A stretch of DNA of 64,000 bases, from positions 1 through 64,000 of the forward strand of contig NW_026634366.1 in NCBI RefSeq assembly GCF_024868665.1. Reading direction: 5' to 3'. Made by a program: the position numbers and the translations under genes. A model generated the notes under the pieces. That model saw only the letters and a program-made list of their open reading frames with translations. It did not search any database and was not told the DNA's origin. Positions 20,110 to 32,000 of the stretch are shown one piece after another (the first letter of the stretch is position 1; each line of letters begins with the position of its first letter). Source of the DNA: Triplophysa rosa (lineage: Eukaryota; Chordata; Actinopteri; Cypriniformes; Nemacheilidae).

Positions 20110-21330
20110 CACTCACCTAAAGGATTATTAGGAACACCTGTTCAATTTCTCATTAATGCAATTATCTAATCAACCAATCACATGGCAGTTGCTTCAATGC
20201 ATTTAGGGGTGTGGTCCTGGTCAAGACAATCTCCTGAACTCCAAACTGAATGTCAGAATGGGAAAGAAAGGTGATTTAAGCAATTTTGAGCGTGGCATGG
20301 TTGTTGGTGCCAGACGGGCCGGTCTGAGTATTTCACAATCTGCTCAGTTACTGGGATTTTCACGCACAACCATTTCTAGGGTTTACAAAGAATGGTGTGA
20401 AAAGGGAAAAACATCCAGTATGCGGCAGTCCTGTGGGCGAAAATGCCTTGTTGATGCTAGAGGTCAGAGGAGAATGGGCCGACTGATTCAAGCTGATAGA
20501 AGAGCAACTTTGACTGAAATAACCACTCGTTACAACCGAGGTATGCAGCAAAGCATTTGTGAAGCCACAACACGCACAACCTTGAGGCAGATGGGCTACA
20601 ACAGCAGAAGACCCCACCGGGTACCACTCATCTCCACTACAAATAGGAAAAAGAGGCTACAATTTGCACGAGCTCACCAAAATTGGACAGTTGAAGACTG
20701 GAAAAATGTTGCCTGGTCTGATGAGTCTCGATTTCTGTTGAGACATTCAAATGGTAGAGTCAGAATTTGGCGTAAACAGAATGAGAACATGGATCCATCA
20801 TGCCTTGTTACCACTGTGCAGGCTGGTGGTGGTGGTGTAATGGTGTGGGGGATGTTTTCTTGGCACACTTTAGGCCCCTTAGTGCCAATTGGGCATCGTT
20901 TAAATGCCACGGCCTACCTGAGCATTGTTTCTGACCATGTCCATCCCTTTATGACCACCATGTACCCATCCTCTAATGGCTACTTCCAGCAGGATAATGC
21001 ACCATGTCACAAAGCTCGAATCATTTCAAATTGGTTTCTTGAACATGACAATGAGTTCACTGTACTAGAATGGCCCCCACAGTCACCAGATCTCAACCCG
21101 ATAGAACATCTTTGGGATGTGGTGGAACGGGAGCTTCGTGCCCTGGATGTGCATCCCACAAATCTCCATCAACTGCAAGATGCTATCCTATCAATATGGG
21201 CCAACATTTCTAAAGAATGCTTTCAGCACCTTGTTGAATCAATGCCACGTAGAATTAAGGCAGTTCTGAAGGCGAAAGGGGGTCAAACACCGTATTAGTA
21301 TGGTGTTCCTAATAATCCTTTAGGTGAGTG
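20110..21330 (+). mobile_element. Complete Tc1/mariner element (DD36E, Incomer-like)
   Basis: Perfect 29-base terminal inverted repeats are at 20110-20138 (cactcacctaaaggattat...) and 21302-21330. They are flanked by TA dinucleotides (20108-20109, 21331-21332), the canonical target duplication. The total length is 1221 bases with one uninterrupted transposase gene. The intact ORF and perfect TIRs indicate a young insertion. It sits in the 3' UTR of an older L2 LINE. Confidence 0.95.
20258..21298 (+). CDS. Tc1/mariner transposase, D-D-36-E
   Basis: This is a full-length 346-residue cut-and-paste transposase, nuclear, binding the TIRs and inserting at TA. The N-terminus has paired helix-turn-helix domains (residues about 8-50, SISQSAQLLGFSRTTISR, and about 70-120). 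The catalytic domain has D155 (AWSDESRF), D246 (FQQDNAPCH) and E283 (DLNPIEHLWD), with a Gly-rich box GGGGVMVWG before the second Asp. The spacing between the second Asp and the Glu is 36 residues, not the 34 of classical Tc1. This places it with the DD36E group called Incomer (family knowledge; assignment from spacing only). The ATG at 20258 follows the TIR by about 120 bases and gives the family's usual length. No stop or missing catalytic residue: potentially functional. Confidence 0.93.
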   Translation: MGKKGDLSNFERGMVVGARRAGLSISQSAQLLGFSRTTISRVYKEWCEKGKTSSMRQSCGRKCLVDARGQRRMGRLIQADRRATLTEITTRYNRGMQQSICEATTRTTLRQMGYNSRRPHRVPLISTTNRKKRLQFARAHQNWTVEDWKNVAWSDESRFLLRHSNGRVRIWRKQNENMDPSCLVTTVQAGGGGVMVWGMFSWHTLGPLVPIGHRLNATAYLSIVSDHVHPFMTTMYPSSNGYFQQDNAPCHKARIISNWFLEHDNEFTVLEWPPQSPDLNPIEHLWDVVERELRALDVHPTNLHQLQDAILSIWANISKECFQHLVESMPRRIKAVLKAKGGQTPY

Positions 21331-21565
21331 TATATTATGGAAGAGTAGTGTATGCAAGATTAAAAAGATGCGTCTTTAGTCTAGATTTAAACTGACAGAG
21401 TGTGTCTGCCTCCACGGACAGTGCAGGGAAGACTATTCCAAAGTTTAGGCGCTAGATAGGATAAAGGATCTACCACCTGCACTTGATTTTGAAATTCTAG
21501 GTATTACCAACTGACAGGACGCCTGAGAGCGTAATGCACGTGAAGGACTGTAATACAAAAGGAGT

Positions 21566-22712
21566 TCATTCAAGTACTGAGGAGCTAAACCATGTAAGGC
21601 TTTTATAGGTAATAAGCAAGATTTTAAAGTTAACGCGATGCTTTATAGGTAACCAGTGCAAGGTTGACAGAACCGGGCTAATATGTTCATACTTTTTTGT
21701 ACGTGTAAGAACTCGAGCTGCCGCGTTTTGGACCAATTGGAGTTTTTGTAATAAGCCTGCAGGGCAACCACCTAACAGTGCATTACAGTAATCTAGTCTT
21801 GATGTCATGAATGCATGAATTAACTTCTCTGCATCTGGATTGACAGCATATGACGTAGTTTAGATATATTCTTAAAGATGGAAAAACGCAATTTTACAGG
21901 TGTTGGCGACGTGGCTCTCAAATGACAGATTACTATCGAATAGAACGCCAAGATTCTTTGCTGACGACGAGGGTTTTATGGAACATCCGTCAATAGTTAA
22001 ACAGTATTCTTGGTTGTTACTTATAGCAGTTTTCGGTCCAATAAGTAACACTTCCGTTTTGTCCGAGTTCAGTAATAAAAAGTTGTTACTCATCCAGTTT
22101 TTTATATCGACTATGCATTCCATTATTCGATGGAACTGCTGTGTTTCATGAGGCTTCGAGGAAATATAAAGTTGAGTATCATCAGCATAACAGTGAAAGC
22201 TAACTCCGTGTCGCTTTATTATATCTCCTAGAGGTAGCATGTATAATGCGAAGAGCAGAGGCCCTAAGACTGAGCCCTGTGGTACACCGTACTGGACTTG
22301 CGATTTGCGTGACACCTCATTGTTTATTGCTACAAATTGAAAACTGTCGGATAAGATAAGATTTAAACCATTTCAAAGCTATTCCCTTAATGCCGACATA
22401 ATTTTCGAGTCTATGTAGGAGTGTGCTGTGGTCAATGGTATCGAATGCAGCACTAAGGTCTAGCAGCACCAATAACGAGATACAACCTCGGTCAGACGCC
22501 AATAGCAGATCATTTGTAACTCTGATCAAAGCAGTCTCTGTACTGTGACATGCTCTAAATCCAGACTGGAATTCTTCATTGATGTCATTCCTTTGGAGGA
22601 AGGAGCATAATTGAGTTGAAACTACTTTTTCCAGAATTTTAGATATGAAAGGTAGATTCGATATAGGCCTGTAGTTCCTTAGTTCTCTAGGGTCGAGTTG
22701 GGGTTTTGACAA
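21566..22712 (-). pseudogene. L2 LINE reverse transcriptase
   Basis: The minus-strand pieces (22712-22317, 22315-21872, 21808-21566) contain RT landmarks in order: [35 protein letters not shown] (catalytic Asp), GVPQGSVLGPLLF and YADDTQLYIS (catalytic pair). The thumb end SRLDYCNALLGG and STLHWLPIKHRVNFKILL follow. Frameshifts lie at the junctions of the pieces. Target-primed reverse transcription of the LINE RNA is the family role. The order and residues fit the L2/CR1 group. Confidence 0.87.
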
Positions 22713-23607
22713 GGGGCCTTATAACAGCCACCTTATATGCTTTAGGCACATGTCCTAATGTCAGAGATGAGTTAATAATACCAAGAAGAGGATCTATAAT
22801 TTCTGGGAGCATCTCTTTCAGTAGATTTGTAGGTATAGGGTCTAGTATGCATGTTGTTGATTTAGATGATCTAATAATTTTAGACAGCTCATCTTGATCT
22901 ACGGTATAAAATAATTGCATTTTCTCCTTAAGGGCGCTGTAGTTAGTTTGTTCAGCGGGTTTCACTTCTGATTGCATTGTTATAATTTTTTCTCTAATAT
23001 CTTGGATTTTATATGTGAAGTAGTTCATAAATTCATCACTGCTATGCTGATATACAGGATCAGAAGTCACTGACGATTTATTTTTTGTTAATTTAGCCAC
23101 CGTGTTAAATAAAAACCTAGGGTTGTGCTGGTTTTCTTCTATTAGTGATGAAAAGTAGGCGGATCTAGAAGTTATTAGGGCTTTCCTGTATTTTCGAATA
23201 CTATCCTTCCATGCTGTACGAAATACCTCTAATTTAGTTTTCTTAAAGTTGCGCTCCATTTTTCGGGCCGCTTTCTTTAGAGCCTGAGTGTGTTCATTAT
23301 ACCACGGTGTGGGGCTGCCATTTTTAATCTTCTTTAAACGTAGTGGAGCAACTTTGTCTAGCGTTACCGAGAAGGTGGAATTAAAATTTTCAGTGGTAAT
23401 GTCAAGATCTTCAACGTTATTTCTCATGATTTGAGACAATTTGGGCAGATTATCGAGAAACGCATCTTTGGTAGTTGAAGTTATTGTTCTACCATATTTG
23501 TAACAATGAGTTTTATTTGCAGCCGTTAGGCCAGTGAAGCAAACATAATACCAGATAATGATCCGAAATGTCTTCACTCTGCTGAAGGATTTTAACGTCG
23601 TCCACAT
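22687..23607 (-). pseudogene. L2 LINE endonuclease-RT linker
   Basis: This is the segment between the endonuclease and the RT, open for about 300 codons and Lys/Ser-rich, with TPWYNEHTQALKKAARKMER and YFTYKIQDIREKI. It is the usual linker of L2-type ORF2. It overlaps the endonuclease frame on one side and the RT frame on the other, with frameshifts at both joins. Confidence 0.75.
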
Positions 23608-24517
23608 TTATACCGTAAGACAGTATTAAATCTAAAGTATGATTACGAAGGTGAGTGGGTCCTGACACATGTTGACTAATGCCCATGGAGTTAAGAGTGT
23701 CTTTGAAAGCCATTCCTAAGGCATCTGTAACGTTATCTACGTGGATGTTAAAGTCACCAACGACAAGGAGTCTATCTGCGGCCAGTACTAGTTCTGATAA
23801 GAACCCACCAAATTCTTTAATAAAATCTGTGTGGTGCCCTGGAGGCCTATATACAATAGCTAGAATCAATTTAAAAAGAGTTTTATCTTTAGTATTAGGT
23901 GTTGAAACATGAAGAACCATGACTTCAAAAGAATTATATTTAGAGTTCGACTTCTGGGAAATGCTAAGAGAGTTATTGTAAAGTGCTGCGACACCTCCCC
24001 CTCTGCCTTTTAGACGAGGCTCGTGTTTATAATAATAATCTTGGGGGACAGATTCATTTAAAGCAATATAATCATCTGGTTTTAGCCATGTTTCTGTCAA
24101 ACAGAGCATGTCTATTTTATGATCTGTTATCATATCGTTAACAAAAAGTGCTTTATTAGAGAGAGATCTAATATTTAGCAATCCGAGTCGTAACAGTTGA
24201 TTATCTGTATTTTGTTCATGTTTAGTTTGTTTAACGTTTATTAAATTACTTTCAAGAGGTTTACGCATTATTTTATGTTTGCTAATCCGGGGGACAGACA
24301 CAGTCTCTATTTTGTGATGTTTGGGAGAACGGATTACTACATGTTGTACATTTTGATGTATTCTGCGATGTGAGACGGCAAGCAGACAGTTGGTTAAGCC
24401 ATACTGTCTGCTCCCTGACCTGGGCCCCAGCGAGTCAAGTTTTAGCATTAGCATTAAGACTTTTTGCCATATTTCTAGACAGGATGGAAATCCCAGCCCA
24501 GGAGGGATGGAGACCAT
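23513..24517 (-). pseudogene. L2 LINE AP-like endonuclease
   Basis: The minus-strand frame includes LGLLNIRSLSNKALFVND, MLCLTETWLKPDD (metal-binding Glu), YRPPGHHTDF, LLVVGDFNIHVDN (Asp/Asn), HTLDLILSYGI and ISDHYLVLCLL (catalytic His). This is the complete set for the exonuclease-endonuclease-phosphatase fold that nicks target DNA for LINE insertion. Residues before about position 105 are ORF1/ORF2 boundary sequence. The C-terminal end runs into a frameshift near 23513. Confidence 0.85.
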
Positions 24518-24815
24518 CTCGTTTCAACAGGTCAGGTCTGCCCTCAAAACTCTTCCAGTTATTTATAAAAATTATATCATTCTGCAGGCACCACTCAGAC
24601 AACCAGCCATTTAGTGATGATAATCTGCTATAAATCTCATCACCACGATAAGCATTGAGGGGGCCAGAGAATATTACAGTGTCTGACATCATGCTTGCGA
24701 GCTCACACACCTCTTTAATGTTATCTTTTGTGATCTCCGATTGACGGAGTCGAACATCATTTGTGCCGACGTGAATAACAATCTTACTGAATTTACGATT
24801 AGCCTTAGCCAGCAA
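24435..24815 (-). pseudogene. L2 LINE ORF1 SGNH-esterase domain
   Basis: Minus-strand residues show KIVIHVGTNDVRLRQ (oxyanion block GTND) and KRDGLHPSWAGISIL (catalytic Asp-x-x-His). These are the two hallmark blocks of the SGNH/GDSL hydrolase domain found in ORF1 of zebrafish L2 LINEs (family knowledge). The catalytic Ser-containing block should lie to the right (above 24815), where the frame is broken. It is co-linear with the Cys-rich ORF1 N-terminus at 24926-25390. Confidence 0.8.
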
Positions 24816-24925
24816 ATTTAAATTTGACTTGATGTCAGGCGCTCTGGCTCCCGGTAAACATTGGACTATGGTGGCTGGTGCCTCTATGTTAACTTATACA
24901 ACGTGAACAATAGAATCACCGATAA

Positions 24926-25390
24926 CTAGGGCACTTTCAGCAGGTTTCTCAGTCGGTGCGTCACTGAGCGGGGCAAACCTGTTCGAGACTGTAATCGGAA
25001 CGGTTGAGTGATGTTTTGTCCTGCGACTACGCCGTAATCAACCAGAAACCAGCAACACCAGATATACCAAAGGAACACAACGTACCAACCGCAACAACAA
25101 TACAAACAGCAGAACCTCACAGTCACGAAGTTTCCCAGCTGCGGAGGATTTTCAACCGGAACCGAGCTGTGTGCGCTAATGTTGCTCGCATCCAAAGTGT
25201 TTTCTATCGTCGTTAAACTCTTACTATCCTCAGATAAAGATTGGATGCGAGACTCTAATTCTAAGATCTTCTCTGTCAGCCTAACTATTTCCCTGCATTT
25301 ATCGCATATAAAGCCCTCGCAGCTGACAGAGAAGGCTAAGCTAAACATATGACATGAGGTGCAAGTAACAATAATAGGAATAGAAGCCAT
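24926..25390 (-). pseudogene. L2 LINE ORF1 N-terminus (Cys-rich, coiled coil)
   Basis: It starts at an ATG at 25390. There is an early Cys cluster CTSCHMF and CEGFICDKC (CX2C...CX2C, possible zinc binding), followed by a heptad-like segment LTEKILELESRIQSLSED, as expected for a trimerising coiled coil of LINE ORF1 proteins. After about residue 95 the frame is lost. Downstream lies the esterase domain. Confidence 0.72.
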
Positions 25391-25764
25391 AACTCACCGG
25401 ATTTGAAGTGCAATTCCAATTTACCAAGGTTGCTCGATGGATCGTAGTATACTCGCTTAAAAGAAACAGTTAGCACACAAGACAAACCAGAGGCAAGATG
25501 ATATTCCACATGTGAACAGAAAGCAAGCTAACACGCTATTGCTATGCTAACGGCGTTAAGTTAACTATCACTTTTGGTTTAGACTCTTCCAAGTAAATAA
25601 CAGGAACAGGGTTATTGAGATATCAGGATAAGTTAGCAACGACAATAATAATTAACGAAAATAAAATACACTAATATTAGAGCGAAGTGATAAGAGCACT
25701 GATACAAACAAGCTGCCGGCAGCGATGCAGGAAACAGGAAGCAATGCCAGGAAACCAGGCTCTA

Positions 25765-26249
25765 TGTCACGGTCCTACCTTGTTTATGAAATTCTAGTCA
25801 TGTGGCAGGATCGGGACAGAGCCCTTAGGTTTTATGTGAGAAGGCCATGAGTTGTTTGTTTTTACTTCTCATGTGTTTTCTCGTCTTGTCATTGGCCCCG
25901 CCCCTCTCATTTCATGTATGCTTCCCTTCCGTGTCTAATGTTTCCCACCTGCCCTCGCTCGTTATCCTTCGTTTGTCTTTCCTATAAATGCCCTCATGTT
26001 TCTTTGTCTTGTGCTCGTGGATTACGTTGTGTATTGACTGTTTTGTGCTATGTACCTTGTCGAGTGTTCCTGTTCCTAGCCTTGCCCGTCGTTTGTGAGT
26101 TTTGTGTTTTACCCTGTCGTGTTTTGATGTAAGATGTTTGGTCGTGTCCTTTAGTTTAGTTTTTTGCTGTTCTTGTTTTCGTTTTGCCCCCTCGTGGGAA
26201 GTCTTTGTTTTCTGCCTGCAATTGGGTTCTTCCCGTGCAAATCCTGACA
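25765..26249 (+). mobile_element. Solo LTR (family 1, copy 2) with 5-bp TSD
   Basis: The element begins TGTCACGGTCCTACC and ends AAATCCTGACA, flanked by ctcta (25760-25764) and ctcga (26250-26254), a 5-base target duplication with one change. A TATA-like tataaatgc is at about 25984. It sits at the 5' end of the L2 LINE. Confidence 0.85.
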
Positions 26250-26540
26250 CTCGACAAAGAGTAATCATTATCCATAATAACAGAACAACAGATGCTGCAT
26301 CCCAGATGTTGTATAACCACTTCCGCATTTGCGTTTTGCCGTAGTTTCTACAACCGGAAACAACCTGGCACAAAAGAGCAAATGTCGAAACAGACATCAG
26401 ACAAGCATTACAAAACAAAATAAAACAAAATAATAATTTCCATATACCTTTGTAAAAACTGCAATTATTAACAGAATAACACAATACAAGAGAAAAAATA
26501 GAAAATAATTAAATTAAATTAAAATTAAAGATAACACACA
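26250..26540. other. Non-coding junction between two LINEs
   Basis: A-rich sequence that includes 3' UTR of the L1/Tx1-like LINE and possibly the 5' end of the L2. No gene is seen. Confidence 0.5.
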
Positions 26541-27873
26541 CTAGGGGTTCTCCGCAAGTTCCAAATCCTCCACTAAGTTACACAAACAAATAGCATTTCT
26601 CTCCTTCATAAACTTGAGTGACAAGAAATACAGACATAAATCTTTGTGAAATATGTAAAAATTGGGAATTGTCTTCAGAAATGTACATTTATGTAAAAAT
26701 AATTTTCCAAGAATAAGAATTGTGTTAACTGCTAAATCATATGTTTTATCCCTCAAAAACAAACCAAACAAAACATGTTTCTTTGTTAACAAAGGAAGTT
26801 TGTCAAATTTTGGAAATAACCAGTAATGCAAATCCTCCCAAAAAGCATGAGCAAACTTACAGTCAAAAAAGAGATGTTCGGTTGTTTCAATTTCATCAAC
26901 ACAAAATGAGTTACAGTCTACTGTAGTACCAAATCGACATCTTAAAAATTCTCTAGAAGGATAGATACCACGAATGATTTTAAAATTGACTTCCTTTACC
27001 TTAGGTGGAATTGGATATTTAAGATATTTAGTTCTCATTTTTTTTATTTTCATCGTTTGAAAAAAACTGAAAAAAATATTTTTTTTGAAGAACAAGGATA
27101 CTGCTCTTTAACAAAAGCTTTACGGATTATTGTATTGGGTAAGTTTAAAGTGTTGATCGCAATTCCATTAACCAAAAGCTTTGGAAAACAAGGGATTACA
27201 TTACTTTGAGACATACTGTTTGACATCTGGATTATCGACTGAGGGACTGCTCTGACAATGTTGTCCTATTGTTTTCGATCATGTTGAATTTGGAACAGAA
27301 ATTCTCATACCAAATTATACATCCAGTATTATCCAATATGTGAAGCACAGACCATATTCCTTTGTCCCACCAGTTTTTGTAAAATAAAGATTTATTTCTA
27401 AGAGTTACATATCTGCAGTTCAATAAAGGGATATTATGGGGACTAAAATTATGTTTGTAGATCAATTTCCATCTGTAACATCTGTTGATGAAAAAGTGAA
27501 AATTTAAAAGGGAGTTTTTTAAGGTCATAATCACACCCAATTTCCTAAAAATTTGGGAAGGTATATGAAACCAAAAGCTGTTTTCTTTTTTTTTGAAAAG
27601 ATGTTACCCAGTTTATTTTAATAGTTCCATTAATACAGTCAATATCAATGGCTTTTAAACCACCTTCCTCGTATTCTTTGATCATATTTCCTTTTCTAAT
27701 GTAGTGCATTTTCCTTTTCCAAATATAATTAAAATTGGCCTGGTTTATAGCTTTTATGGCATTCTTGGGAAGTGAAATTGAGTAAGCTGGGTAAATAAAT
27801 TTAGAAATGCACTCCATGTTTGTAAGAAAAATTTGTCCAATAATGGAGATATCTCTTTGAGACCACAGATTCA
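26541..27873 (-). pseudogene. L1/Tx1-like LINE ORF2, C-terminal part
   Basis: The minus strand carries three open pieces in different frames. The first (27874-27545) has NFNYIWKRKMHYIRKGN and GLKAIDIDCINGTIKINW; the second (27540-27232) has LIYKHNFSPHNIPLLNCRY and NKSLFYKNWWDKGIWS. The third (27095-26541) ends with a Cys/His cluster around CNSFCVDEIETTEHLFFDC typical of the ORF2 carboxyl zinc-binding end. The order matches fish L1/Tx1-type LINEs. At 27873 the coding sequence is cut by an LTR and resumes at 37022, so it is the downstream half of the split ORF2. Confidence 0.8.
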
Positions 27874-28200
27874 TGTCATGGCTCTGCTTCCTTAGTCATG
27901 TTTTTCTTGGTCCTGTAGCAGAGCCATGACAAAGTCTTTGGTTATGTGTGGAGAGAAACATATTATTGTCCGTTTGACAATAATATACGTTCTCTCCAGT
28001 GTCTTGTCATTGGCCCCATCCCTCTTGTTTCCTCGTTATCTTTCCCTGAGTGTTTAATGTCTCACACCTGCCCCATGTCGTTATCCCTCGTTTGTGTTTC
28101 CTATAAATACCCTCTGTTTCTTTGTCTTGTGCTCGTGCATTGTATGTATGTGTTTGGTGCCTGTACTGTGTGTTTCTGTATCGTGGTCGTGCTCTTGCCC

Positions 28201-28266
28201 GTGTTCCTGTTCCTGTTCCTGTTCCTGTTCCTGTTCCTGTTCCTGTTCCTGTTCCTGTTCCTGTTT
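28201..28266. repeat. (GTTCCT)n hexamer expansion in the LTR
   Basis: About ten perfect hexamers stand where the sister LTR at 26067-26079 has two (gttcctgttcct). Confidence 0.93.
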
Positions 28267-28357
28267 TGTGAGTTTTGTGAGTTTTTGTGCCTCGTATGAT
28301 TTAAGACGTTTGGTCGTGTCTTTGTGTGTAGTTTATTTGTCTTGTTTTCATTTTGCC

Positions 28358-29040
28358 CACCTCCCAGAAGTCCCAAACTTTTGCGAGCAGTCCACGACTC
28401 CACCGGGCTAACAGGGTCGTGGAAAGGGGTTCGTGGTCGCTGCGCGGCGAACACCCCAGATTTTTCGGGGGTCCGACGCCGGGGTCAACCGAAGGGGAGT
28501 CCGCCCGAAGCCAACCGAGGGCGAAAGTTCGCCCCTGCGCTCGAGGGAGTCTGGATGGGAGGCATGCCAAGCGAAGAGCCCCCCAGCTGCGCTTCGGCAT
28601 TCGGCCACAGTGTGGCGCAAAGCCAGTCAAGAGCTAGCTTAAAGCCACTGGGGATTTTTCCATTCGCGTAGTCCCGGGGTGGGCCTTTGGTGCTTCCCCC
28701 GGGAGACCACGAACACAATATTCCTCCCACTACCCCACTATCAGTGGCCGGTGGTCGCGGGACCCCAACGCCTTGCACGGATTGGTCCCTCTGCTGCCGG
28801 GCGACGCCCCCTGTACCACCAAAGCACTATCGGACCAATAACCAACTATGTTTGCCAAAGTGGTCACACGACCCCCGGGGGTCGCCCCCCCCCTTGTACC
28901 AGCAAAGCACTATTTGACCACTTACCAACTACTTTTTCCAAAGTGGTCACATTACCCCCGGGGGTCACCCCGCCCCCCCCTCCGTACCACCAAAGCACTA
29001 TTTGACCACTTACCAACTACTTTTTTCAGATTGTAACTTT
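28358..29040. repeat. GC-rich start of the inserted block, about 85-bp repeats
   Basis: GC-rich sequence without a gene. Three units of about 85 bases recur with accaaagcactat at about 28819, 28902 and 28990 followed by accaactac and cccccgggggtc. It forms the left edge of the block inserted in the LTR. Confidence 0.65.
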
Positions 29041-32000
29041 AAAATTGTTTATATGCATTAACGACCCCGTCAATCAATTAGTACACCTTATTAGACATAC
29101 ATATGTTAGCAGCAGCTCACAGAATGCTCGATTATGCCTAAAAAATGTATTTCCACCAACTTACTACGTTTTTCCCATTCCTATAAACTAAAGTGGTCCT
29201 TTCCATCTGCAGTTTACAGGAATGGGCCACACGTATGAAGTTGGTGGACACACTTTAAAATTGTTTATAGGCATTAATGACCCTGTTAGTCAATTAGTAG
29301 ACCTTATTAGACATACATATGCTAGCAGCAGCTCACAGAATGCTCAATTATGCCTACAAATACATTTCCACCAACTCACTACGTTTCTCCCATTCCTATA
29401 AACTGCATGTGGTCACTTCCACCTGCAGTTTACAGGAATAGACCACACGTATTAGTTGGTTGTCCCTGTCCACTGCAGTTTATAGGAATGGTCACACGTA
29501 TGTAGTTGATTGGTCCTTCACCTGCATTTATAGGAATGGGCCACACGTATTGTAGTTGGTGGTCCTTTCCACCTGCAGTTAATAGAATGGCCACACGTAT
29601 GTTAGTTGTGTCCTTTCCCCTGCCAGTTTATAGGAATGAGTTCACACGTATTAGTTGGTGGTCCTTTCCACCCTGCAGTTATAGGAATGGGTCACACGTA
29701 TGTAGTTGGCGGTCCTTTACCACTGCAGTTTATAGGATGGTCACAACGTATTTAGTTGGTGTCCTTCCACCTGCACGTTTATAGGAATGGGCCACACAGT
29801 TGTAGTTGGTGGTCACTTTCCACCTGCAGTTTATAGAATGGGACAGGACGTATGTAGTTGGTGGTCCTTTCCACCTGCATTTATAGGATGAGTCACACGT
29901 ATGTAGTTGTGGTCCTTTTTTTTTCCCCCAAACCTTTGCGCAAAAGTTTATTATTTAGGAATGGGTCACACGTATAGTATTTGGCGGTCCTTTCACGCAG
30001 TTTATAGGAATGGTCACCGTATGTAGTATGTGGTCCTTCTTCCACCTGGCAGTTTATAGGAATGGGCCACACGTATGTATGGATTGGTCCTTTCCATCTG
30101 CAGTTTACAGGAATGGGCCACACGTATGAAGTTGGTGGACACACTTTAAAATTGTTTATAGGCATTAATGACCCTGTTAGTCAATTAGTAGACCTTATTA
30201 GACATACATATGCTAGCAGCAGCTCACAGAATGCTCAATTATGCCTACAAATACATTTCCACCAACTCACTACGTTTCTCCCATTCCTATAAACTGCATG
30301 TGGTCACTTCCACCTGCAGTTTACAGGAATAGACCACACGTATTAATTTGGTGTCCTTTCCACCTGCAGTTTATAGGAAATGGGTCACACGTATGTAGTT
30401 GGTGTCCTTTCCACTGCAGTTTATAGGATAATGGGCGAAACACGTATGTAGTTGGTTGTCCTTTCCACTGCAGTTTACTAGGAATGGGTCACACGATGTT
30501 AGTGGTGTCCTTTCCACCTGGCAGTTTATAGGGAAAGGGTCACACGTATGTAGTGGGGTTCCTTTCCGACCTGCAGTTAATAGGAATGGGTCACACGTAT
30601 GTATTGGTGGTCCTTTCCACCTGCAGTTTTAGAAATGGTCACACGTATGTAGCTGGTGGTCTCTTTCCACCTGCAGTTTATAGGAATGGTCACACGTATG
30701 TAGTTGGGTGGGTCATTTCCACCTGCAGTTTACAGGAATAGGCCACACGTATTAATTTGGTGGACACATTGATCCTTCATAAAATATACATTTAATTTAA
30801 TTTATATGATTCACAACCACGTTAATCCCTGAATACACTTTATTAGACATACATATGTTAGCAGCAACTCGCAGAAAACAAAATTATGCCCCAAAAATGG
30901 TTGTCCACCAACTTAATACATATGGCCAATTCCTATAAACTGCATGTGGTCATTTCCACCTGCAGTTTACAGGAATAGGCCATACGTATTAATTTGGTGG
31001 ACACATTGATCCTTCATACAATATACATTTAATTTAATTTATATGATTCACAACCACGTTAATCCCTGTATACACTTTATTAGACATACATATGTTAGCA
31101 GCAGCTCACAGAATGCTCGATTATGCCCAAAAAATAGTTGTCCACGACTTTAATACATGTGGCCCATTCCTATAAACTGCATGTGGTCATTTCCACCTGC
31201 AGTTTATAGGAATGGTCCACACGTATGAAGTTCGTGTACCTTTCACTGCAGTTTTAGGAATGGGCCACACGGTATGTAGTTGGTGGTCCTCCACCTGCGC
31301 AGTTATAGAATGATTCACACGATTGTAGTTGGTGACCTTTCCACTGGCAGTTTATAGAATGGGTCACACGTATGAGTGGTGGTCCTCACCTGCAGTTATT
31401 GGAATGGGTCACACGTATGTATTGGGGTCCTTTCCACCTACAGTTTATAGGAATGGGTCACACGTATGTAGTTGGTGGTCCTTTCCAACTGCAAGTTTTA
31501 TGAGGAATGAGTCCACATTGTACGAAGTTGGTTGGTCACACTTTAAAATTGTTTATATGCATTGGACGACCCTGTTAGTCAGTTAGTACATCCTATTTGA
31601 CCTGACATATGTTTAGCAGCAACTCACAGAACGCTCAATTATGCCGTAAATGAGTGGGTTTCCACCAACTTAATACATGTGTCAAATTCCTATAAGCTGC
31701 AAGTTGTCCTTTCCACCTACAGTTTATAGGAATGGGTCACACGTATGTAGTTGGTGGTCCTTTCCAACTGCAGTTTATAGGAATGGGTCACACGTACGTA
31801 GTTGGTGGTCCTTTCCACCTGCAGTTTATAGGAATGGGTCACACGTATGTAATTGGTGGTACTTTCCACCTGCAGTTTATAGGAATGGGCCACAACCCGT
31901 ATGGTGTGGTCCTTGTCCACCTTGCAGTTATAGGAATGGTCACACGTATGTAGTTGGTGGTCCTTGCCACCTGCAGTTATAGGAATGGGCCACACGTATG

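Larger units (their letters stand above)
19155..25764 (-). mobile_element. L2-type LINE, about 5 kb, interrupted by a Tc1/mariner element
   Basis: Read right to left: 5' UTR (25764-25391), ORF1 (25390-24435, Cys-rich N-terminus and SGNH esterase), apurinic-type endonuclease (about 24250-23520), linker, reverse transcriptase (22712-21566), and 3' UTR with a CA-rich microsatellite. It ends in a gagtt tandem tail (19155-19180). An intact DD36E element occupies 20110-21330 in the 3' UTR. Several frameshifts in ORF2 make it inactive. Domain order matches zebrafish-type L2 elements (family knowledge). Separate entries give the domains. Confidence 0.85.

Noticed and set aside
25912..26484. 190-codon minus-strand ORF over the solo LTR
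   Set aside because: It lies mostly inside an LTR, is antisense to it, and has no recognisable domain.
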